Shown: positions 1 to 8,353 of the stretch, piece after piece
Position numbering within the stretch: position 1 is the first letter of the stretch
Layout of the letters: every line of letters begins with the position of its first letter
Source of the DNA: Bacillota bacterium
Lineage (GTDB): Bacteria; Bacillota; Clostridia; Christensenellales; Aristaeellaceae
Direction of reading: 5' to 3'
NCBI GenBank assembly: GCA_023398575.1
Contig: JAEWSC010000094.1
Coordinates: 62,001 to 126,000 of the forward strand
Length of the DNA: 64,000 bases
The notes under the pieces: model-generated
Told to the model about the DNA's origin: nothing
Seen by the model: only the letters and a program-made list of their open reading frames with translations
Databases searched by the model: none
Translations under genes and position numbers: made by a program

Positions 1-1
1 C

Positions 2-154
2 CTTCCCTTTTCCCTCAAATACATTGCACAGTTTACCGAACAGGAGGTAGCCCGGGCGATGCACCTGCCGGTTTCCACCATCAAGAACCGGCTGTCAAAA
101 GCCCGGAAGACCCTGAGAGCAGCCCTTAGTGAATGGGAGGTGACCTTTGAATGA
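2..154 (+). CDS. ECF-type RNA polymerase sigma factor, C-terminal part (partial)
   Basis: Only the last 50 residues are in the window; the gene begins before base 1. The visible part is a sigma region 4 helix-turn-helix: FTEQEVARAM followed by LPVSTIKNRLSKARKTLR, the usual recognition helix for the -35 box in extracytoplasmic-function sigma factors. Its stop codon overlaps the ATG of the next gene (ATGA), so the two are translationally coupled. The following membrane protein has the layout of a cognate anti-sigma factor. Region 4 is recognised with good confidence; the ECF subgroup cannot be told from this fragment. Confidence 0.85.
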   Translation, partial: LPFSLKYIAQFTEQEVARAMHLPVSTIKNRLSKARKTLRAALSEWEVTFE

Positions 155-1065
155 AGCATAAGCTGGTAAACACCGAAGCATTGGAAAGCATCATGCCGCC
201 TCCCTCCAAGGCATTTGCCGCGGATACCATAGCGCTGCTCCGCGCCTTACACGCCAAGGAGGAGGAAAAAATCATGAAGCGCAAGCCCTTGACAGTCATA
301 TTGGTTGCCGCATTGCTGTTGGTTCTTTTGACGGCCACAGCACTGGCAGCCATCACCCTAACCCGGTCAAAACAGGCCGATGCCATTATCAATGCCCGTA
401 GCGCCCTAGCGGAAAAGTATGGGCTGACACCAGAAACGATCGGTTTGTTCGATATTCAAACAGAGCAGAAAGGCGATACATGGATGGTCGTATTCAATGC
501 CACTGGTTTCTATCCGCCGCTGCTGGGTGATTACACTGTTGCACTTGAGCCCGGCAAAACACCTGATGCCCGCTGGACTCATGATGGTGTTGACCAGGAT
601 CTCTGGGAAAACGGCAGCTTGGATGCCCCTGTATGGGGACAAAAGCAAATGCTGAAAGCCCTAAAGGATAAGGAAGCGGCCGCAGCTATTCAAGCCAAGT
701 TGGATTGGTCGAAGGTATCCGTACATCCTTCTGTTTTGCAAACTCCGGTTCCGCTCAAAGAAGATGAGGCCCGCCTCCTGGGCGAAATTGTTCATGCTGC
801 TCTTCCTGGGCCTGAGGATATTGCCGAAAGTCAAGCCCTGGATTTGGCCCGGCTAGCCATCGTGGAAGAGGCGCCGCACGTAAAGCAGACACTCAATACC
901 GCGGATGTAATGATGACCTTCTATAAACGTGTTGATGGAGACCCCATTTGGGATATCCATCTGTACTTTGTAGCCGATGGCATTGAACAGGGTTGGGGTG
1001 TAGTCATCGATGCCCACACTGGTGAGCTTTTGCAAATAGGTGCTACCACCGGCGGCAACGGATGA
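151..1065 (+). CDS. Membrane-anchored anti-sigma-like protein
   Basis: This 304-residue protein starts at the ATG that overlaps the sigma factor stop. It has a cytoplasmic N-terminus of about 45 residues, one hydrophobic segment at about 46-70 and a large external domain. The last 40 residues (WDIHLYF, then GWGVVIDAHTGELLQI) resemble a PepSY-type repeat. A single-pass protein coupled to an ECF sigma gene usually sequesters that sigma factor and senses an envelope signal, so an anti-sigma role is inferred from context. I see no zinc-binding HxxxCxxC motif in the N-terminal part, so it is not a classical ZAS-type anti-sigma factor. The gene ends at a shared hairpin terminator. Confidence 0.6.
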   Translation: MKHKLVNTEALESIMPPPSKAFAADTIALLRALHAKEEEKIMKRKPLTVILVAALLLVLLTATALAAITLTRSKQADAIINARSALAEKYGLTPETIGLFDIQTEQKGDTWMVVFNATGFYPPLLGDYTVALEPGKTPDARWTHDGVDQDLWENGSLDAPVWGQKQMLKALKDKEAAAAIQAKLDWSKVSVHPSVLQTPVPLKEDEARLLGEIVHAALPGPEDIAESQALDLARLAIVEEAPHVKQTLNTADVMMTFYKRVDGDPIWDIHLYFVADGIEQGWGVVIDAHTGELLQIGATTGGNG

Positions 1066-1144
1066 TATCTGCGAGCTTTAAAGCCGCAGGGTTCAATCAG
1101 ACAGATATGATTTACTTTGCAGTTGACGCTTGAACATTTAAAAG

Positions 1145-1184
1145 CACTGGCCGCCAACTTCCTAAACGGGGTTGGCGGCCAGTG
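1145..1184. terminator. Bidirectional hairpin terminator
   Basis: Two perfect 14-base arms (1145-1158 and 1171-1184, CACTGGCCGCCAAC and its complement) flank a 12-base loop between two convergent genes. A pyrimidine-rich TTCTTCTTA tract follows on the plus strand. Confidence 0.7.
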
Positions 1185-1212
1185 TTCTTCTTATCTCTAT
1201 TCAAACAAAAGG

Positions 1213-1938
1213 CTATTCGCAATGCCCCATCTCACCCTGCAAATATTCCAGCACCTCCGCACGGCTTTGGGGCTTGTCATGGCCCAGCAGATAGGTTTCA
1301 AAGGGGATTGGCTTTATCAGTTCAATGTAGCCCTTGAGCAAAGCCAAATCATAGTTTCCGCCATTTTCATAGTGATCGCTGCAGTCGGCATCGCCAACCA
1401 CCAGTATTTTTTCCTTAGGGATGTATACGATCACCGAATCTCTGGAATGAGGCGCGGAAATCTCTTGAATCTCGCAATGTATATTTCCAAGATCAAGCAT
1501 CAATTTGCCCTGAAATACAATATCAGCTGTCGATACCACAATGCGCGTTCTATCGGGATATTCCACGCGGATATCCCTGTCGCACATGGCAATCTCTTCG
1601 CCGCTTTGGAGCCGATGAAGCATGGCTTCATCCGTCCATGACCATGTCATTACAGACTGCAGTTTTTCGTGGGTGTTGTGACCAGTGATGGCAGCTCCGT
1701 TCACGGCGTGCATACCAAAGGAATGATCCCAATGCCAATGGGTGATTACCGTAAAGTTCGGAAGGCGAAAACCAAGCTCTTGTATAGCATGATAAAACTT
1801 TTCCACATGGGCTTTGGAATTGCCGGCATCGATGGCCAGTGAATGGGTGTCACCCATGATATAGTAAAGATTGGGGCGGTCCGTTTCGTCTTCCTGCGGT
1901 AGATAGTAGACACGGTTTGATACTTTTATCAGACTCAC
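1213..1938 (-). CDS. MBL-fold metallo-hydrolase
   Basis: A 241-residue metallo-beta-lactamase-fold hydrolase. The metal-binding signature THWHWDHSFG (HxHxDH) lies at about residues 66-75, a GDAD motif supplies the bridging aspartate near residue 185, and GHDKP near the C-terminus carries the last histidine. The start is a GTG placed 8 bases after a perfect AAGGAGG. The length and motifs fit small single-domain MBL hydrolases, which include beta-lactamases, thioesterases and lactonases. The substrate cannot be inferred. It is transcribed alone and converges on the anti-sigma-like gene. Confidence 0.8.
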   Translation of the reverse strand: MSLIKVSNRVYYLPQEDETDRPNLYYIMGDTHSLAIDAGNSKAHVEKFYHAIQELGFRLPNFTVITHWHWDHSFGMHAVNGAAITGHNTHEKLQSVMTWSWTDEAMLHRLQSGEEIAMCDRDIRVEYPDRTRIVVSTADIVFQGKLMLDLGNIHCEIQEISAPHSRDSVIVYIPKEKILVVGDADCSDHYENGGNYDLALLKGYIELIKPIPFETYLLGHDKPQSRAEVLEYLQGEMGHCE

Positions 1939-2069
1939 TGCCAGGCCTCCTTAGTAATCATATCGTCTGATCTCATTTGCTGATTATAACATGATGAAGA
2001 AGTCGTATCAATGAACTGGAAATTTCAAAGTATGTCCATTATACAAACCGTTCATTTACTGGAAAAGTA

Positions 2070-2098
2070 TTGACTATATTATCATATTATGGTACAAA
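2070..2098 (+). promoter_or_regulatory. Probable promoter of the SH3b-repeat gene
   Basis: TTGACT at 2070-2075 and TACAAA at 2093-2098 are 17 bases apart, about 100 bases before the start codon. The rest of the 260-base gap between the divergent genes is AT-rich with no gene seen. Confidence 0.5.
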
Positions 2099-2198
2099 TT
2101 ATCACGAAATAGTAATCGATTTTTACAGTTATACGTCAACACAATAACGTTTATGATGCCTTTCAAAGACCGTTGCTTATAGAGAGGATGGTTGGATA

Positions 2199-4445
2199 AT
2201 GTTGAAAAGACTGCTGTGCGTTTTACTGTTATTGCCGCTGCTATGTGCCGCATTGCCGGCACAAGCCACGACAGCAGTTTTTTTACCAGATCAAAAGCTG
2301 ACACTGGTGGTTGGCGGAAGCATGGCACCCAAACGCAAGCCTGGCACTGTTGTGCAAAGCTACCATGGCGGCGATATGGATATCATCACCATCAGCGGTA
2401 TCCTGACCTCTGCGCCATCCGAGTGTATCAGCGGCAATAAAGCTGGTGCCACAACGGTCATGATGTTGGAATATGACACCGCAACCGATATGATGTACTA
2501 TACCCCGGTCCATGTGACTGTCGTTCCGAATGAGCCACTGGGCAGGCGAACCATCATCAGGTACGGCAAGAACAGCCCTGATGTACAGAAATACATTAAG
2601 CCGGGCGAGCATGTGACGGTACCAATTGGTACCGTGATCCATGTAGAATATGTAGATATGGATACGGGAGAACAACAACCCTGTACTTTTACCACCAGCA
2701 ATACAGATGTGGCCACCATAGATCAAACTGGCGCAGTTACCACCCGATATCCGGGGCTCGTTTACATCATAGCAGTGTACGCGCCAAACAAATCGGTCTG
2801 TTTGCGCCTGTATGTCTATGAAGAGACGCCAGATGCAATCATGGATATGGAAGTTCACACCGGCGGAAATTCGCTGAACCTGTTTAAAAGCGGTGACCTG
2901 TCTTCTCAAGTCATCGCACGCATTCCTGATCTGATGGTTGTTAAGCTGCTTTCTCAAGGCAATACTTGGTGTAAAGTGAAATATAACGACTATACGGGTT
3001 ATGTACAATCCCGATATCTGTTCGATCTTGATACCCTTAATCCACCTAATTTGCTGCCTACGCCGACCCCGGCGCCCGATACCGGGGATGGCGCGCTGTC
3101 AGGGCCAGTAGATGGCTTGTTGGATGGCAACATTTATCGTGTACGGATGTATACCTATCGGGCCGACGGGCAAAAAACAGTTCTGTATGCTGAAAACTCA
3201 ACTTCATCCCAAATTCTTGGCGAATACAGCAATGGTCTGTTGACTTTTTCGGAAATGAAAATTGGGGAATGGTCTTATGTAACCGTAGATGGAAAAAATG
3301 GCTACATGCTGACTGCCCATCTTTCTAACACGCAAATTGGATCGGGCAGTATCTGGGATAATAATCCCACCATTGTACGGTACGTGAATTCCGGAAATGA
3401 TCAAAAGGTGCATCTGCGTGCAAAGGCCTCCACCTCCTCCGCCTCGTACGGGCTGTTTGCCAGCGGAACAAAACTGATGATACAAAAACAGGTCAACTCC
3501 ACTTGGGCATATGTAACCATGGAGAGCGGTCGCGTGGGCTATATGATGAGCAAATTCATCACAGCCTCAACTCCAGCCGGTGCACCGGTTACCCCTATGC
3601 CCTCTTTAACCCCAACGCCTGCCGGCTTTGCGCCTGGTGGTGTCTTGGTTATTCGTACCGGGAATGATGGAAAGCTGATCCTCAGGGAGAAACCATCAAC
3701 CTCCTCCAAAGCTCTAAGCAGGTATCCCAACGGTACAGCCGTGACCGTGTATGACGTTGCAGGCGACTGGGTGCATGTTCATATCGCCGGCAAGACAGGC
3801 TATATGATGCGCACATTTCTAGCCGAAAACAATCCCGTGCAAACCCCAACACCACAGGTTACACCCACTATCACCCCCGTACCAACAAGTGCTGAAACAA
3901 GTCCGCCGGATGCATCCCAATCGCCCGCACCAACCGCCACGCCTATACCGGCCAGTCCTCTTATGGAGGGCAGCACGGCTTATGTACAGACAGGCAATAG
4001 CGGCAAGCTGAATTTGCGGGTAAAAGCCTCCGCATCATCCGCCACGGTTGATAGGTTTACAAGCAGCACGCAGGTGTCTATCATCAAGATATCCGGCATA
4101 TGGGCGCAAGTTCGCGTTGGAAAAAAAACAGGCTATATGATGCTGCAATACCTGTCTTCATCCGCTTCCGCGCCTGCGCCCAGTAACGCCATGCAAACTC
4201 CACCTGCCCAGGACACGCAGGCCCCTGCCGACGCATCCGGCGGTGATATACGGTACGTTCAAACCGGCAACAGTGGCAAGCTACACTTGCGCGCACAGGC
4301 AAATACATCAGCAGTTTCGCGAGGCTTGTACGAAAACGGTACTCAAGTGACGCTGGTCAGTACATCCGGCAAATGGGCCTATGTTCGGGTCAACGGTCAG
4401 GCTGGCTATATGCTATTGGAATTTCTTACGTCAAGTGCGCCATAA
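2199..4445 (+). CDS. Secreted protein with Ig-like region and six SH3b repeats
   Basis: A 748-residue exported protein. Residues 1-23 are a clear signal peptide with cleavage expected after LPAQA. Residues about 30-205 contain beta-rich, BIG2-like stretches (TTSNTDVATIDQTGAVTT). Six bacterial SH3 modules follow at about 216-275, 310-380, 390-452, 480-545, 591-655 and 682-748. Repeats 3 to 6 share the pattern TGNxGKLxLRxKAsxSS...GYM. Linkers are rich in Pro, Thr and Ser. There is no catalytic domain and no LPXTG or lipobox anchor. SH3b domains commonly bind peptidoglycan peptides, so cell-wall attachment is the likely role. The start follows an AGAGAGG ribosome site. Confidence 0.75.
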   Translation: MLKRLLCVLLLLPLLCAALPAQATTAVFLPDQKLTLVVGGSMAPKRKPGTVVQSYHGGDMDIITISGILTSAPSECISGNKAGATTVMMLEYDTATDMMYYTPVHVTVVPNEPLGRRTIIRYGKNSPDVQKYIKPGEHVTVPIGTVIHVEYVDMDTGEQQPCTFTTSNTDVATIDQTGAVTTRYPGLVYIIAVYAPNKSVCLRLYVYEETPDAIMDMEVHTGGNSLNLFKSGDLSSQVIARIPDLMVVKLLSQGNTWCKVKYNDYTGYVQSRYLFDLDTLNPPNLLPTPTPAPDTGDGALSGPVDGLLDGNIYRVRMYTYRADGQKTVLYAENSTSSQILGEYSNGLLTFSEMKIGEWSYVTVDGKNGYMLTAHLSNTQIGSGSIWDNNPTIVRYVNSGNDQKVHLRAKASTSSASYGLFASGTKLMIQKQVNSTWAYVTMESGRVGYMMSKFITASTPAGAPVTPMPSLTPTPAGFAPGGVLVIRTGNDGKLILREKPSTSSKALSRYPNGTAVTVYDVAGDWVHVHIAGKTGYMMRTFLAENNPVQTPTPQVTPTITPVPTSAETSPPDASQSPAPTATPIPASPLMEGSTAYVQTGNSGKLNLRVKASASSATVDRFTSSTQVSIIKISGIWAQVRVGKKTGYMMLQYLSSSASAPAPSNAMQTPPAQDTQAPADASGGDIRYVQTGNSGKLHLRAQANTSAVSRGLYENGTQVTLVSTSGKWAYVRVNGQAGYMLLEFLTSSAP

Positions 4446-4468
4446 GATCAGTTACTGCTAAATAATAA

Positions 4469-4498
4469 AAGCTCCGCCATGAACAAGCGGAGCTTCGT
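4469..4498 (+). terminator. Hairpin terminator after the SH3b gene
   Basis: Nine-base arms AAGCTCCGC (4469-4477) and GCGGAGCTT (4487-4495) are followed by CGTTTAT, between convergent genes. Confidence 0.7.
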
Positions 4499-4532
4499 TT
4501 ATGCGCATGCCTTATTCTTATGCCGATGCCTT

Positions 4533-4814
4533 CTATCGCATTTCTCGGCTGACATCAATGATCTCGCCCTCAGTATTGCTTTCTAAAAAATTCAGTACAT
4601 TATCAATCATGCTGTCGGCCACTGCTGAATCGTTGACGACGCAAGCGAATCCCAGCGCGATTTGCTGATGCACATCATTTAAATCCACCTCGGCAATGGA
4701 TACATTAAACGTATTCCGAACCTTGGCGCACAGGCTTTTAACCTCCATACGCTTTTCCTTAAGGGAATGCACCCATGGAATATGAATGGTTACTTGTGCA
4801 GTGCCAATGATCAT
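4533..4814 (-). CDS. DUF503 (YlxP-like) family protein
   Basis: A 93-residue protein with the family's start pattern MIIGTAQVTIHIP followed by HSLKEKR and the later NVSIAEVD. The members are small alpha-beta proteins often found beside rbfA and infB and implicated in ribosome or translation functions, but here the gene stands alone. I chose the ATG at 4814 because a GGAGG lies 9 bases upstream; an in-frame ATG ten codons earlier has no ribosome site. The family assignment is firm. The biochemical role is not known with certainty. Confidence 0.8.
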   Translation of the reverse strand: MIIGTAQVTIHIPWVHSLKEKRMEVKSLCAKVRNTFNVSIAEVDLNDVHQQIALGFACVVNDSAVADSMIDNVLNFLESNTEGEIIDVSREMR

Positions 4815-4984
4815 CGCTGTTATTCCTCCATTATTTACTTTCACTTACATGCTTTTATCAACTGCACGTCAAAGCTTTTTCCCGACATACAGAAAGTGCT
4901 CCGCCATAATATTTATTCTTCCCGCACGCATACTTTTCGGCAAATCTTATCAGTGCCCGATAATCATTCGCTTCTATACAAGAT

Positions 4985-5584
4985 TCAGCAAGACATCCCA
5001 CCATTTTCGATAATTTCCAGTACTTCCTGCATGGAAGATTGAAACTGCTCATCAGATGAATTTCTAAATATCAATAGGTCGTCATTGCACGTGGGATCAT
5101 CCAGCTCGCCAGGAATACTAAAATTGACACCAGCGATATACTCATCCCAATGCTCTATCTTCCATTTATCTCGGTCACTATTGCGCTGTATCATGCGCTG
5201 GCGGCAAACATCAACATCCGTCTGTACCCATATTACTGTAAGCCTGGCATCTTTTTGCGAGAGCCTATCCTTTAGCTCAGACATGTATTGGGGATCACGT
5301 ATTTCTCTTGTAAAGGGGGCATTAATCAGTACAATATCGTCATAATCCAGTGCCTCCAGGGCAAGCTCGATGACTGCCATATATTCATAATCCCGGATAT
5401 TCTTTTCAAAGAAGTCTGAGCTGCGATTATACTCCTGATTAGCCACAACAAATATCTGCTTGGATAAAACAATCAGCGTATCCTTATCCAAATACACCAC
5501 ATGCTTCAAGTTTTTGGCAAGCTGCCGGGATATAAAGGTTTTGCCGCAAGCCGGCGGGGATGTAACCAAAATCAACCTTTTCAT
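4985..5584 (-). CDS. P-loop kinase-like / AAA family NTPase
   Basis: A 199-residue protein with a Walker A motif SPPACGKT at about residues 8-15. It has an aspartate-rich LDKDT segment near residue 32 and a LID-like arginine-rich stretch (CRQRMIQRNSDRDKWK) near 135-150, the layout of small nucleoside or sugar kinases and zeta-toxin-like phosphotransferases. The ATG at 5584 begins directly at MKRLILVTS; longer in-frame starts add residues with no family character. No antitoxin-like partner lies next to it, so a kinase role is more likely than a toxin. The substrate is unknown. Confidence 0.65.
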   Translation of the reverse strand: MKRLILVTSPPACGKTFISRQLAKNLKHVVYLDKDTLIVLSKQIFVVANQEYNRSSDFFEKNIRDYEYMAVIELALEALDYDDIVLINAPFTREIRDPQYMSELKDRLSQKDARLTVIWVQTDVDVCRQRMIQRNSDRDKWKIEHWDEYIAGVNFSIPGELDDPTCNDDLLIFRNSSDEQFQSSMQEVLEIIENGGMSC

Positions 5585-5854
5585 ACCTGCCACTATCCTT
5601 ACCTTTTTCGTTAGAAAATAATATGTTCTTAACCTCGATACTACAACTGGCAAACTCAGTATAGCACTCCACCCAACACAAGTAAACAAATGGCAGAGCA
5701 ATGCATTTGATCCTATATGAGGTCATGGATTGGTTTTGCAATAGACTGCCTAATTTCAGGAGAGAATATCAATTGGCAAGCAAAAATCGCTGCCACGTTT
5801 CAAATTGATCATTTTATTTTATAATAACAATAATCAGTGCACAGGAGGATCAGC

Positions 5855-6226
5855 ATGGAAACCTTTACAAGCTTTCTGAATGAAATTGTAAATCCGCAGC
5901 AAAAGTCACGGGTAGAGGCGGTATTTGCGTGGCTCTTTGATCAATTTCCGAATCTTGTACCCAAAATCGCGTGGAATCAACCCATGTTTACCGATCACGG
6001 AACGTTCATCATTGGCTTTAGCATATCTAAGCATCATCTGGCTGTTGCCCCAGAAGGCGTTGTCATTGCGCATTTTTCAGACCGTATCAAACAAGCAGGT
6101 TACGAGCATACCAAGGAGCTGATACGCATTCCATGGGAGAAACCGGTTGACTTTTCCTTGCTTGAGGAAATCATTCAGTATAACATTAAAGATAAGAAAG
6201 ACTGCATTACTTTCTGGAGGAAATAG
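5855..6226 (+). CDS. DUF1801 domain protein (YdhG-like)
   Basis: A 123-residue protein of the DUF1801 family. The hallmark segments are the internal IAWNQPMF, then GFSISKHHLAVAPE and the C-terminal KDCITFWRK. Members of this fold include the Bacillus frataxin-like iron chaperone YdhG (Fra), and many others are uncharacterised. The start at 5855 is set by AGGAGG eight bases upstream; an in-frame ATG six codons earlier lacks a ribosome site. The 270 bases before it (5585-5854) hold no gene I can support. Confidence 0.75.
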   Translation: METFTSFLNEIVNPQQKSRVEAVFAWLFDQFPNLVPKIAWNQPMFTDHGTFIIGFSISKHHLAVAPEGVVIAHFSDRIKQAGYEHTKELIRIPWEKPVDFSLLEEIIQYNIKDKKDCITFWRK

Positions 6227-6344
6227 CGCCTGGCATTCTCATGCATGGCAATAGACAGCTGGCATGGCAAAACGTGCAAGCCATTTGATGATTGATTCTT
6301 GATGTATGCTTTTATGTGCCTTTTTTGTGACCAAACAACAATTC

Positions 6345-6373
6345 TTGACGCAGGACGGGCAGTCTGCTATCAT
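6345..6373 (+). promoter_or_regulatory. Promoter of degV-family gene
   Basis: TTGACG (6345-6350) and TATCAT (6368-6373) are separated by exactly 17 bases, 60 bases before the ATG at 6435. Confidence 0.7.
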
Positions 6374-6434
6374 TAAGCTTGGAAACAAATAGCATCGTTA
6401 GGCAGTTGAAACCTGCTGCCGCAAGGAGGTTACC

Positions 6435-7301
6435 ATGTCATTCTGGATTGTTTCAGACAGCTGCACGGATTTTCCTGAAGCTTATATGCAAAAGCAAAAT
6501 AACCTTACCATCGTGCCCTTGATGTATCAAATTGACGGTCAGTTTCACACGCCGGACGGCTCGGACGAGAGCACTAGGGATTTTTTTGCCAAACTGCGCA
6601 GCGGCGTTGTAGCCACCACCTCCCAAGTCACCGCAGAAGTCTGGAAGGAAACCTTTGAAAAGCTTCTTAAAGATGGCCACGACGTTTTGTGCATCGCCTT
6701 CTCTAGCGCTTTAAGCGGAACCCATGACGCCGCAGTTGTCGCTAAGGATCAGCTGGCATCACAATACCCGCAGCGTAAGCTGATTGTTATCGATTCTAAA
6801 TGCGCATCCCTGGGCTTAGGCCTGCTGGTGCACTATGCCATTCAAAAGCGGGATGCCGGCGCCACCATTGACGAAACCGCCAAATGGGTGATGGACAATC
6901 ATCAAAAGATCATTCACTGGTTCACGGTAGATGATTTGCAATTTCTGCGCCGTGGCGGCCGCGTATCCGCCACCAGCGCCTACATCGGCGGAATCATGAA
7001 GATCAAGCCCATCCTCCACGTGAACGAGGAAGGAAAGCTCATCCCCCGTGAAAAGGTACAGGGCCGCAAACGCTCATTGCGGACGCTTTGTGATAAGGTC
7101 AAGGAGCAAGCGGTAGACCCCGAGAATCAAATTGTCTTCATCAGCCACGGCGATTGTCTGGAAGAAGCCCAATGGCTTGCCTCCATTGTTCGGGAAGAAC
7201 TGCACGTCAAGGATGTCATGCTCGGTTATATCGGCCCGGTCATTGGGTCTCACTCCGGCCCCGGCACAATGGCGATCTTCTTCCTTGGTGAAGGCCGGTA
7301 A
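6435..7301 (+). CDS. DegV family fatty-acid-binding protein
   Basis: A 288-residue DegV-fold protein. Visible landmarks are IVSDSCTDFP at the N-terminus, the ATTSQVT loop near residue 57, FSSALSGTHDAA near 85-100, the helical segment DLQFLRRGGRVSAT near 165-180 and a late HSGPGTMAIFF. Proteins of this family bind a fatty acid, and in some Firmicutes they act as FakB, presenting it to the kinase FakA. No fakA-like gene is nearby. AAGGAGG lies just before the ATG. The DUF3592 gene follows 6 bases after the stop, so the two are probably co-transcribed. Confidence 0.9.
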   Translation: MSFWIVSDSCTDFPEAYMQKQNNLTIVPLMYQIDGQFHTPDGSDESTRDFFAKLRSGVVATTSQVTAEVWKETFEKLLKDGHDVLCIAFSSALSGTHDAAVVAKDQLASQYPQRKLIVIDSKCASLGLGLLVHYAIQKRDAGATIDETAKWVMDNHQKIIHWFTVDDLQFLRRGGRVSATSAYIGGIMKIKPILHVNEEGKLIPREKVQGRKRSLRTLCDKVKEQAVDPENQIVFISHGDCLEEAQWLASIVREELHVKDVMLGYIGPVIGSHSGPGTMAIFFLGEGR

Positions 7302-7307
7302 CCGGTC

Positions 7308-8003
7308 ATGCGCCGCCTTTGGGGATATACAGGCTTCGTGCTTTTGCTGACGGCAGCTGTTTTGCTTGCCGTCAGCAAATTTTTACCGCGTTTGAATGGC
7401 CCTGACTGGGGCGATTCTTTTACTACGACAGGCCAGGTGACCGGTTTTCTGCAAAACGGTACGGAACGTATACCACTTGTATCTTTTGTAGCAGCAGACG
7501 GTCTCCCCTACCTGTTTGAGGCAAGAAACACTGTCAGCATGATGCAGCAGGGCCAGACCGTCACAATCCGTTATTCATTATCACCCAACCTACAGGCTGC
7601 ATTAATTCAGGATTGCAGCACAGCACAATTGATCTGCGCTATTGCTGGCTGCTTACTTGCCGCTTCCGGGCTAACATTGCTTATTTTGCAGCTGCGTCAA
7701 TCCACCCTGCGCAGGCAACTTGCATTGTATGGAGTTCAAACACCTGCCGTCATTACCGGGATGCATGTATGCCGGTACATTCACATATTTGGCCGCCGCC
7801 TTTATGTTTTCGCACTCACCGCGCGAAGCCCTCAGGGTATCGGTGAAATCTCCATAAAAGGCAAAAATCTGCTGAAGAGCAGCACCAGGCTTACTATTGG
7901 CAACACTATTCCGGTATTGATGGATACAAGCAACCCAAGGCAATATATCATTCTTTGGAACGATGCTTGCCCCGCCGGCTCTTCCGCTGATACTGCACCC
8001 TGA
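7308..8003 (+). CDS. DUF3592-like two-TM membrane protein
   Basis: A 231-residue membrane protein with hydrophobic segments at about 6-26 and 105-127. Between them lies an external domain of about 75 residues (TTTGQVTGFLQNG, FVAADGLPYLFEA, GQTVTIRYS) typical of DUF3592. The part after the second segment holds a second similar beta-rich stretch. Function is unknown for the family. Translation probably follows that of degV, because only 6 bases separate the genes and no separate promoter is visible. Confidence 0.6.
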   Translation: MRRLWGYTGFVLLLTAAVLLAVSKFLPRLNGPDWGDSFTTTGQVTGFLQNGTERIPLVSFVAADGLPYLFEARNTVSMMQQGQTVTIRYSLSPNLQAALIQDCSTAQLICAIAGCLLAASGLTLLILQLRQSTLRRQLALYGVQTPAVITGMHVCRYIHIFGRRLYVFALTARSPQGIGEISIKGKNLLKSSTRLTIGNTIPVLMDTSNPRQYIILWNDACPAGSSADTAP

Positions 8004-8114
8004 TTTTATGTGACATGTTCAATTTTCTATTTTCCCGGGCTAATCTTATTTGCCGCCCTACCAGAAGCGTACTTTGAAATTGCTATACAGCACTTCAAAA
8101 CCACAACGTAATGA

Positions 8115-8143
8115 TTGACATACCGCCATGTATCGGCTATAAT
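8115..8143 (+). promoter_or_regulatory. Consensus promoter of tRNA-Arg
   Basis: TTGACA (8115-8120), a 17-base spacer and TATAAT (8138-8143) form a perfect consensus promoter 25 bases before the tRNA. Confidence 0.9.
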
Positions 8144-8168
8144 CAATAAGCCTTGTCTCAAGGCATAT

Positions 8169-8245
8169 GTGCCCGTAGCTCAGTTGGATAGAGCGTTGGA
8201 CTCCGACTCCAAAGGTCACAGGTTCGAATCCTGCCGGGCATACCA
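8169..8245 (+). tRNA. tRNA-Arg (anticodon CCG), CCA encoded
   Basis: The 77-base sequence folds as a tRNA. The acceptor GTGCCCG pairs with CGGGCAT, the D-stem is GCTC/GAGC, the anticodon stem TTGGA/TCCAA encloses the loop CTCCGAC, and the T-loop is TTCGAAT. The anticodon CCG reads the arginine codon CGG. The 3' CCA is encoded at 8243-8245. The 3' 46 bases are duplicated at 29008-29053, which marks this gene as the integration site of the island. The gene remains intact because the island supplies an identical 3' end. Confidence 0.95.
8200..8245. repeat. Left attachment site, 46-base direct repeat
   Basis: This segment covers the tRNA from the anticodon loop to CCA and is identical at all 46 positions to 29008-29053. 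Identity stops at both flanks (8199 G against A, 8246 A against C). Confidence 0.93.
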
Positions 8246-8248
8246 ACG

Positions 8249-8284
8249 AAAAACCCTGTAATCTCAACGGTTACAGGGTTTTTA
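8249..8284 (+). terminator. Terminator of tRNA-Arg, island-borne
   Basis: Perfect 13-base arms (8249-8261 and 8271-8283, core ACCCTGTAA/TTACAGGGT) end in a T run. The hairpin lies inside the island edge, so it replaces the host terminator, which is now displaced to 29059-29090. Confidence 0.85.
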
Positions 8285-8320
8285 CTTATAATGAAAGATA
8301 ATTAATTTGAATTTCGAAAA

Positions 8321-8339
8321 GCCCATTTTGGTGACTACT
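8321..8339 (+). repeat. Candidate integrase arm site, left copy
   Basis: GCCCATTTTGGTGACTACT matches 28885-28903 at 18 of 19 positions in the same orientation. Both copies sit just inside the island ends, as arm-type binding sites of tyrosine integrases do. The function is inferred. Confidence 0.45.
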
Positions 8340-8353
8340 GCTCCGGAACCCCC

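Noticed and set aside
4985..5584. Zeta-type toxin
   Set aside because: It has a kinase-like P-loop, but no epsilon-like antitoxin lies beside it and the downstream sequence is unlike zeta toxins.
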